A program made the translations under genes and the position numbers. The notes beneath the pieces are model-generated. The model worked only from the letters and a program-made list of their open reading frames with translations. It ran no database searches and had not been told where the DNA came from. From positions 1-24,633 of the IMG/VR virus record IMGVR_UViG_3300006868_000108: a stretch of DNA of 24,633 nt; one strand, 5' to 3'. This DNA is from a virus. Positions 14,185 to 24,200 of this stretch are shown here, one piece after another (positions within the stretch are counted from its first letter, which is position 1; the number at the start of each line of letters is the position of its first letter).

Positions 14185-14906
14185 TATCCAACTCCGTATC
14201 TTTCGCTATAATATCTAGCATTTCTTGCCATTTCTTCATCACTCAATGCTCTATTATAAACTCTGTATTCATATATTCTACCAAACCAACTATTACTATT
14301 TTGGAAATATCCACCCAATACTGCACCAGTTCCACCCCAATTGGCAGCACGAGTTCCATTGGTTCCAGAATTATTTCTTTGAATGCCATTCACAAATGTT
14401 TCTCTATTTGGAGTAACACCTGTTCTACATCTAAATGTCCATCTATTTAAAACATTAATGTTTTCTGCAGGTGGCATGTAATAATTAATTCTTTGATCAG
14501 CAGCGCAACATCCACTTACATCATAATAAATATAATCGTTTACCCATGGAACGTGTGCCATAATTGCACGTTGCCCATCTGACATAAAGAAATTAAATAA
14601 AGTAGTAGCTACTGTACTTGATGGTTGACAAATAATCTCTACAGTATGTTGAGCAGCACCTGTTACAAAATTATAATAGTTCGATGGTTTACCGTTCCAT
14701 GTATATGCTGGAGCACCATCTGTATTTAATGAAAAATATCCAGCACTATTCCATTGAGGAGCACCATTGCTGGCAGTCCAAATATCATTTGAATCTGCTA
14801 AATTTCTCCATTGAGAACCAGATCCTGGATATGATTTTGAATTGCCAGCATCCAAACAAATAATCAATCCGTCAGATACTGAAGTTGTATTATATGCAAT
14901 ACTCAT
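14184..14906 (-). CDS. LamG/concanavalin-like lectin-fold protein 1
   Basis: This 240-residue protein has the canonical start of phage LamG proteins, DGLIICLDAGNSKSYPGSGS (about 13-32) and QWRNLADSN. Next come HTVEIICQPSS (about 86), NRWTFRCRTGVTPNRETFVN (about 154-173) and the closing GRIYEYRVYNRALSDEEMAR followed by NARYYSERYG. This is the LamG_3 / concanavalin A-like fold, common in marine phage particles and thought to bind glycans. AGAGG seven bases upstream and a four-base overlap (ATGA) with the end of the giant fibre gene show tight coupling, so its product probably assembles with that fibre. The internal CCAAD Cys pair is unusual within the set. Confidence 0.82.
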   Translation of the reverse strand: MSIAYNTTSVSDGLIICLDAGNSKSYPGSGSQWRNLADSNDIWTASNGAPQWNSAGYFSLNTDGAPAYTWNGKPSNYYNFVTGAAQHTVEIICQPSSTVATTLFNFFMSDGQRAIMAHVPWVNDYIYYDVSGCCAADQRINYYMPPAENINVLNRWTFRCRTGVTPNRETFVNGIQRNNSGTNGTRAANWGGTGAVLGGYFQNSNSWFGRIYEYRVYNRALSDEEMARNARYYSERYGVG

Positions 14907-15222
14907 TCTTGAACCTCTACTTCAACTTCTAATCTATTTACATCCTTACGTTCTGCTTGTACAAAGTAGAACGCTGCCCCGCCACCAGTCGTGATTTTAT
15001 TATCAGCGACATCAATCACCCAGCGATTACCAGAGTCACCAATTGCAGTCAGTTGAACTGTAATGGTCTCCTCATCGACAAGTGCTGTCCAATACTCAGG
15101 AAGTTCAATTACACCATCTGTGACACGTCCTCTGACGTATACACCATGCTCAGGACCCTCAAGTGAACCATGTGCAAGTTTGAATCCTTCCTTAGTTGGG
15201 TGATCAATTAAGAAGGACTTAC
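14903..15222 (-). other. C-terminal SLEGPE-type fibre domain
   Basis: The last 107 residues of the giant protein begin KSFLIDHPTKEGFKL, then SLEGPEHGVYVRGRV, then IELPEYWTALVDEETITVQL, and end acidic. I recognise this terminal block from many marine phage fibre proteins. Its conservation relative to the variable stem suggests a trimerisation or folding cap or a receptor tip. It lacks the S74 intramolecular-chaperone motif. Confidence 0.6.
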
Positions 15223-18200
15223 TTGTTGCAGCAAAGGAACCATTGACAGTAACTGCGTAATTATTATCTGCACTACCTTGGAAACCGATGTTACCAGTAT
15301 TATTAACTGACATTCTAACAGCAAAGCTATTAGAAGTATTTCTAGTTACTAATTGGAAATCAGTATATCTATCGGTAGCAGAACTATAACCATTAAATCC
15401 AATTCTACCAACTACAGTTCCATCTGGTTTTACTTGTTCAAACCAAGAATCATCACTAGTATTATAGAGAAGTAAATCATTAAATTGACCTTTTACTCTA
15501 ATATTTTGATTAATTGCAGTAGAACCAACCTGAAGATTACCAGTAATTCTTAACAGTGAGTTGTTGGAATTACCTGGAGTTAATCTCATATCTTCATAAT
15601 TTACTCCACCAGTTGTATGAGTCCATCTAAAGAACTCATTTGCATTATCATTAACTTCAAATTCTAATCTAGAATTAGTATCCCCATCTCCAGTATTGTA
15701 GAACTTGATAGAAGCACCATCAGTATTTCTTGCCCAGACAATACCTTGCTGATCTTGGTTGAAGTTAATGTTGCCTGACATGGTGCCACCAGTCAGTGGC
15801 AGGTTACCAGTAGCAGTACCAATAAATCCACTTGATGCAACAATGTATCTTCCACCAAAGTCACCATTAGAAGTACGAAGAACTGCATCACTATTACCTG
15901 CAGTATTATAAGTTAATGCAGGTGCAGTTCCAGTGACGCCAGTATCAAATGCAACGTTACCTGCGTGCCAAATAGTATTACCATTAACTTGAGCAGCATT
16001 TGCTTGGAAGTTGAGATTACCAGTTCCAAGAGTGCTAGAACCACCACTTGCAGAAATTCTTACATCATAATCAACATTATTACCAGAAGAATTAAAGTCA
16101 ATATATGGTGAAGTTGATTCTGTAATATTACCAAGATTTAAGTATGAAGTTCCAGTAGCATCCGAACCGAACTTTGCCTTGACCTTAGAATAAGTTTCTT
16201 CCTTAGCTACACCAAAGTCAGTCAGTGGATAGTATTCTGCAGGAGCAGTTGCAGTACCAACTTTCTTAATGGTGCTGTTCAGGTTACCTGAAATCAGTTC
16301 AACAGTAAGAACTGTCCATGGATTAGAAACTCTTCTTTCAAACTCGAATTCGGCATCACCGTTAGTTGCAGTTACCGTTCCACTAATATGTGTTGGGGGA
16401 ACAGTACCAGAGTTGTAATTGCCAGTTACAGAATTAGCAACTCTGTAAATGTTATGACCGTATACAATACGATCATTTCTATTATAACCGTTTGTATTTG
16501 ATGTCCATTCTGTATTCTCTTCAACATATTGTGTGCCAGTTAAGTAATTGGCAGGATCAAGATTGATATGTCTCTTAAGGACTCTTACTGTACCTTCATT
16601 AACGTTATTAGCAGTATACAGGTTGACAGAAGTGTCTCCACCAGCAACTGTATCAAGAGCATTTAATACTTCTTCAGTAATATTATATCCTTCAATATAC
16701 AAATCATAATGTGCGCCGTTACTTGTTTGGAACGCTGGATTTGGAACAGTAATTCTTACTTCTTTATTGAAAGAATGCTCTTCCAATTGAGTTGGAATTC
16801 TGCTATTATTGATTGTATCAGTAATAGTATTGAGACCACTTTGATACCAACGTCTGTTATAACCTTGGAACAGATCTGAATCAAGACCTGAACCTACACC
16901 GTCATTGCCATCATGCCAAACCTTTCTCCAGGAAGACCATACATCGAGTCCTGCATTGTTTTGATATACAGGCAGTGATGCAGTAATGACTGCTACTGTG
17001 GTGTAATTTCTAGTATTTTGCTCACCAAAAATGCTAAATGGAAGTTCAACTTGGAAAGTAGGTGAAGAAGAACCAGATAGGTTATATCCCCAACCTTTAT
17101 CTGTAATTTCTACATTAGTGAAAGATCCATTGACTACAGTAAGATTAGCTTTCAGACCATATCCAGTACCACCACCCAGAGGGACATCATAGTAAGTGCC
17201 GTTAACATAACCAGAACCAGCAGTAGTAATTGTCAGAGAGTTTACATGGTTTGGACCACTGTTTCTTAAGAACAGGTTATTGTTATCAGTTACTGCCAAC
17301 TGATTCATTGCACCTTCAGCAAAGGTAGTTGAAGTACCACCCCTTCTTAAAGTAATTACACCATGATAGAGACCACCATCTTCAAGGAATTCCCATTCAT
17401 TAGCATAACCAGGGTTAGCATCATTATCTTTCCACTGGAAGTGACCACCTGCAAGATAGTTAGATGGTTGGAATGTAGAAGTTCTAGCATCCTTTGCAGT
17501 CAGGATTTCACCGAAACTTGATGTACCATCAATGTCAATACCATAAGTACCAATGAGGCAGTTTGCAGGAAGACCTGGAGTTGCTGTACTTCCTGGTACA
17601 AAGTTATCACATTCAACATAGAAGTTAGAATCTTTATTATCAAGTAAGTCAGCATCAAATCCAGAACCCTGTCCTTGGTCAATATCAATAGCACCATCAG
17701 CACCAATAATGAACTGACCAATTCTTACACCAGATCCAGTATCTGATTTTCTAAACTTAGAAACACCAATGGTACTATAAGCATTAGCATTTGGAGTATT
17801 GCCATTAACTCTATCAATATCAATAACAACATCGTTAGAAAGTTTAGGTGATGTTGCATACATTGCAAGCAGAGTTGCTGCTGATGTTCCTGCGCCAATA
17901 ATTGGAGGAACTGGAGTAATTGTAAATGAGGTTGCATTACCAGCTCCAGAGTAACCAACACCAGGATCAGTAATAGTAATATATTGAATTGCACCGTCAG
18001 TTACGGTAGCAGTTGCAGTAGCATCTACACCATTACCCCCAGTAATTTCAATAACAGGAGTATTACTACCCAATCCAGAAGTACCATCAAGCATATTGAT
18101 AGCAACAACTTGACCAGAAGAGATAACAGCAATTGCTTTGACACTAGTCAAAATAGATGGATTTTGGGGATCTGTCCAGTTATCTTTGAAAGTTACTGTA

Positions 18201-21200
18201 GGCAATTCAGTATATCCTGTACCACCATTTGTAATGGTAACAGAACTTACTACTCCGTTAGATACCTTAATTGTACCTTTCAGGTTTGCTCCATTACCAC
18301 CAAGGAGGTTAGTATCAGTATAAGTTCCAACAGTATATCCTTGACCGCCGTCTTCAATTTGAATCTGTTTGATATAAGTGCTTACACTATTGTTGGCACC
18401 CAGGATAATTGGTGATTCATCACCAATTCTCATAGACGATACTGCAGGTGAGAATAAAGAATCTCCACGCAAGTATGTCAGAGAACTTGCTGGGTTCTGT
18501 GCAGTAACAGATGCAAGTCGAGTTGGGTTAATAATACCTGATGTAATAAACGAAGCATCAATTGTAGAAGACGTTAACTGAATCCAGTTATCAGCATTAA
18601 AACCTGAAGTATTGACTACGTTTGCAAGCGTAATTGTATTAGGTGTACCTGCTTGATCATCAATCGTATCAGTAACATCTGTCTTAATATTATTAATGAT
18701 ATTGATACTTAATCTAGATCTAATAACAGTTGTTAAGATGGCACCAGATCCTGTAGAACTATTAACAGTAATAGTACCTGCTGCTGTAGATGGAGCAACA
18801 AAATAATTATCACCACCAGAAGTTAGAGTTACACCAGTGATTTGACCACCATTGACAGTAACCGTACCGACAACTGCTGCAGTACCTCCAGAAGGTGCTG
18901 TAAATGTAACAGTGTCTCCATTTACATAAGAATTACCACCATTATTAACAACAACTTGTGTTACTGTACCTACAAGGAAATTAGTTACCTGACCTTGACC
19001 ACCACCTGGAGATGCCAGAGTGAAATCGCCATTACTGAATACATGTAAAGTATCTGGAGTAAATTCAAGAATTTGACTCTCCAAATCATCGTTAAGAATA
19101 TATGAAATTGGAGTACCTTGAGTTTCAAAGATGTGGTTACCAGAACCAGCAGATGTGATAACAATTTCAGATCCAGAAGAAGCATCTGTAATTGAAGATG
19201 CTAACTGAATTGTATTAGCATCAATAACAATAGCATAGTAAGTTTCTCCATCTACCAGAGGTGAAGGTGCTGTTACAGTTCCCGTTCCTTCATAATAGAT
19301 AACAGCGTCAGAGGTGTTAAGACCGTGATTAGTGATACTAAACTCATCTGTGGTTGTATTAATATTAGATGATGTAAAGTTAAACTCTTGAGTTGCTGTC
19401 TGAATAACAATGTCACCAGCAAGTGGTCCTTCAAGTGAAAGACGTGCTGCTTCATCAACAACAGTGAAGATATTAAATGGTCTCAGTGCTGGCAGTTGGT
19501 CAATATTAATACGACCAGAATTATCTAACTGAACCAGAGCATTTGGAGTTGGAACAGTCGAATAAGTACGACCGATGTAGATACCCAACTGGTTGCTAAT
19601 ATATTCATATACTGCTTTCTGAGTTGAGAGTAATTCATCAACTGGACCAGGACCACCAAGTTCAACAGCACCTAATGTATTATCTGTGGAGAATCCTTCA
19701 ATGGTTACATTACTACCACTAATTTTCAGGAAGCTAACTTCGGAAATTTCAACAGTACCACCAAAGGTAATGTTACCAGTTCTGTTTTCTACGTTAGCAA
19801 AGTAACCAATCTTGAAGTCACCAAGTTCGTCAGTACCTGATGCATAAACACGACCGTTTAACTGGGATACTTGTTCAAAGTCACCAGTTTGATCTGAACC
19901 TCTTGTGCCACCATTTTGGGGAAGAGCATTATAATCATTACCAGAACCAGAGAATTCCCATGTGTGTGAAGACGAGTTACAAATAGATGGTCTTAAGAAA
20001 TCAATTGGGTGATTTTGTAATTTAACTTTGTTAAATTCATTGATAACGAAGAATCCATCATCTCTTTCAGTAGCACTTGGGAATGGATCTGCTTGAGTGC
20101 CTTCAATTGATGGGTTATCGAGAATTTCATCAAACAGATCATTTAAAGTTTGAAGTGCTGCTTGTACGTTAGCACAATCACCACTTACATAATCAGGAGC
20201 AGTTGAGATGTCATGAATGACGGTATTATCAACATATGGAATTTCATCAGTCCATTGTGCTACGTAGTAACCATTTGTTGACTGCTGAGCAGTAATAGTT
20301 CCACCTTTAATTACCAAAAGATTATTAATTGCTTTCTTAGCAAGTGATACTGCTTCATCGAGAACTTCTTTAGTTGCTGCTTCATAACCTGCAACGTGTT
20401 GGATTGCATTGCCACTTACATATAGTTTTGCAGCATCCCAAGTGGCATCATTTGCATCAAACTTAATATCAGTTGCCCATGCCTTAACGATTTCTTCTAC
20501 GTCACGAATACACTTGTCTCTATTTTGATCAAAGGTATTTGTAGAGGTTGTTGCAGTAGTGAAGTATGCTTCTTCTGCAATATAACGAGCATTCTTTTCA
20601 AGAAGAACTGATGCATCAGTGTAACGGTTTTCGTTACCTCTAACTCTCATTGTCGAGTTAGCTTGGACCTCTGCTGTAATAGGAGCAGTTGGTGTAGCTG
20701 AAATAGTAGTTTCAATAAAGTATTCAGGGTTTTGACCAGCACCACTAGTCAACTCAAAACCTTGTGGTCTGATGAGATAGTGCTCAAGAGGTGCCTCACC
20801 TAAACCATCAACAGTAAAGATTGGTCTACCAATATCGGTAAATGTAATATTATCAATTTCACCTTTGTGGAATGAATATGCTTCTTCCCTAAATCCAGAT
20901 GCTCTGAGTGAATATGTACCAAAGTTAGATGCAGAGTTGGTCAATGATGCATAACCACCAGATTCAACTAAGGCACCATCTTGAGTGAAGATACAGAACA
21001 CCGAAACCAGCTGGGTATATCCATCATTAAATACTCTATATGCTGTTCCTCCAAATGAGATGATGGTAAACGCAGCAGCAACCATCGACTTACCCTGTGG
21101 AGGTAAGTTTGGTCTTCTTACGTTTGGTGTTGCTACTTTAGCACCGTCAATTTCACATCCACCACCACCGAGGAATGAAATTACAGATGAGTTAAAGATG

Positions 21201-24200
21201 TATGGAGATACTTCAATGATTGGAAGATCATCCCAGGAATGACCAATGTTAAAGAACTTATTGTTACTATCTGCATAAGATGATGTTGCATACTCTACTG
21301 GAGCAGTGTTGCGACCATTGATTCGATCAATGACAATATTCCACAGAGTATACAGAGAGTTTGCTACATTATCACAAGCAAAGAATCTGTTAGAATCATA
21401 AGTATTTGAGATTGTATCATCTTGATATACATCAATACTAAGTGAAGCATCAAACTCGGTTCCTATTCCATCAAAGAGGATATCGGCATTATTAGCACCA
21501 AGAACTACACCTACAGTATAACTAAACGCAAATGCATAGGTTGGACCGCTGTTTGAGGTATATGAAAGTTCCCAAGTTCTTCCTTTATCTTGAGATGTAT
21601 AGATGTATGAACTTGCTCCAGAGTTGTATCTTGTCCACAATCTATGTCCATCATGAACTACCTTACCAAAACTATTAGTTGAGATATTTCCTGTTGGAAG
21701 TGTTTTGGTTGCGTGATTGAGGTTATCATTAGTTACTGCAGTAGTAACAATAGTTGTCAGAGTATCAATGGAAGATGCTACATCTGCACATGCAGTTGTA
21801 GGATCAGATCCATCGAGAGAAATATCTGGTTTTGTAAACTGAACAATGTCAGTTGTAAATTGTGCTTCTAAACCAGATGTATAAGTATTGTCTGTCAGAT
21901 ATGAAAGCGTAATAGAAATATTACGCATTGCATCTTTAGCAAGATCTCTTGCATTGTTGATGATTGCTACAGTTTCTGCCTCTTCACCATCAACATGAGT
22001 TGTACCAACATAGTAAGAAGCCGCATCATAGGTAGCAGCATTACCACCATGGCGGATGTCATGAGCGATTGCCTCAAGTACATCTACAACGTCGTCTACA
22101 CAGTTTTGGTTGCCAGTTGGGATAGTAAATGCGTTTGCATCAACATATGCATAAACTGCCTGTGCTGCAATTAGTTTCTTGTTCTCAAGAATGAGGTCAG
22201 CAGCATCTTGATAACGATCTGCTTCTACATTAGTAGTAACATAATTAGTTTCCCAGGTTAATCCACCATCATCACTAATGCAGAGTTTGCCATTAGTTGA
22301 GGTAGCAACCATTCTACCTTCAGTCCAAGTAATGCCAAGAAGTGGGTTACTTGTTCCACTTTCCTGTGCAGTCCAAGTATTTCCATCAGTGGACTCAAGG
22401 ATGACACCACCAATACCAACAGCAATAAACTTATCAATATCATCATTATAAATGACATCTCTAAGGTCAGATGACACCCCACTAGTTGTCCCTATTTGCC
22501 ATGAAGTGACATTACTAGAATACAATACTGTAGAATTATTACCAACTACAACATAATTAGTGCCATTATATGCAATTGCATATAAATCCTCAGAAGATCC
22601 AGATCCTACACTATACCAAGTTGTACCATTGTTTGACCATAGAATAGTTCCGTTTGCACCTACTGCAACATACTCAGGAACTCCTCTCAATCCAACTGCC
22701 CACTTATTCCAACGGATGTCGTTGAGATTTTCCGTAGTTCCACTGGTTTGAGCAACCCAAGTAGAACCATCTACTGAAGTGTGGATTGCTCCAGAATCTC
22801 CAACGGCAACGAACTTTTCATTATCCCAGATAGCAGCACGAAGACCGCCAGTGTATCCACTTACTCTAGTAAATGTACCAGTGCTTGAAGTATCAACATA
22901 ATTTAACTGGTTACGCATTGCCTGAATAGACAGGTCTCTTGCTTGCTCAAATGCGTAAGTAGTTTCTTTGAGTTGATTTTCAATGTGAGTTAATGCACCA
23001 GCATCATAGTAGTAATCTGCTGCTTCTTTAGTTGCAGCATTACCACCCCAAGTCAAGTCATAGTTAATAGCATTAACAATATGACCGATATCGGTTTTGC
23101 ACTGATTCTCATCAGGAACAACTAAAGAGGTATATTCTGCCTTAGCTCTTCTAAGGGACTCTGCTGCAATACCTTCTTGGTTTCTACTAATCAGATCAAC
23201 AGCATCAAGATATCTGTTTGGACTCTTATTGGATTCTTCAAATTTACGTGGAGAATTATCGAGAGAGAATACTACATAGTGATCGTCTGAAGTTACAGTC
23301 GCACCAAACGAAGTAACACTATACTCACCATTAACTGCACCTAGAGAAATAAGATCAGTTGGAGTATCTTTAAATACTACAAATTGAGTACTAAATCCGT
23401 CATCTGATTCAATTCTGTGAGAAACATACTGCCTACCATTAAATCTACCAAGATCCCCAAATGTCCCTTGATTCGGTAAATTTGAAAGTTCTACATATTG
23501 CCCTACTTCATACTCATGATAGAATCCATCAACAATGGTAACAATAAGTCCCTGGGGATAGTTAATAGGATCATACTTTAAACTCTTAACACCATATGTC
23601 TGGTGACTGGTTACATGCTTAACGACTTGTGCATCTGGTGTTAACTGCTCACCTACATCTACACTAAGGTTATAAGTTGTAGAATTTGTTGTGTATTGAT
23701 AGATTGCACCAACGGAATCAATATCACCAACGATATTGTTAATAGTGACAACACCTGATTGATCAGTAGCATCATTAAAAGTAACATCAGTAATGACACC
23801 AGTACCTAACGTGGTAGTATTTGTAAGTACTAATCCAGGAACAAGAAGAATACCACCACCATTGGAACTGAAAGTCAGTTCCCATTCTTGAGGTGCAGCA
23901 ATCTTGTGTCCTAATTCAAATGCTCTTCCATACTGACCACCTAAAGTTTTAGGATAGAAGAATCTTTGCTTATCGTCAAATACATAAGCATATCCCCAAG
24001 TAAATGCTGGGTTGCCTTCAGAGTTAAGATTATCACGGAAAGTGATGCCTGTTACATAGTTCTCGTTCGACGCCTTGAACATATGTTTCCCAGGATTCTG
24101 GGGTCTAATGATACAAAGACGAATGTTATCACCTACAACAGAACAAAGATCTGGCAGGGAGATTGGGTTATCTTCTAAATAATCTCCACCTGCAACGATG

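Noticed and set aside
17984-18415. 143-residue plus-strand open frame inside the giant fibre gene
   Set aside because: Low-complexity Ser/Asn/Thr/Ile translation, antisense to a well-supported structural gene, no ribosome-binding site or family resemblance. Other plus-strand frames (for example 1304-1627, 6138-6473, 14115-14450) fail the same way.
22237-22878. Ycf48-like propeller as a photosystem II assembly auxiliary gene
   Set aside because: It is embedded in a giant fibre protein and consists of generic Asp-box repeats; nothing links it to photosystem assembly.
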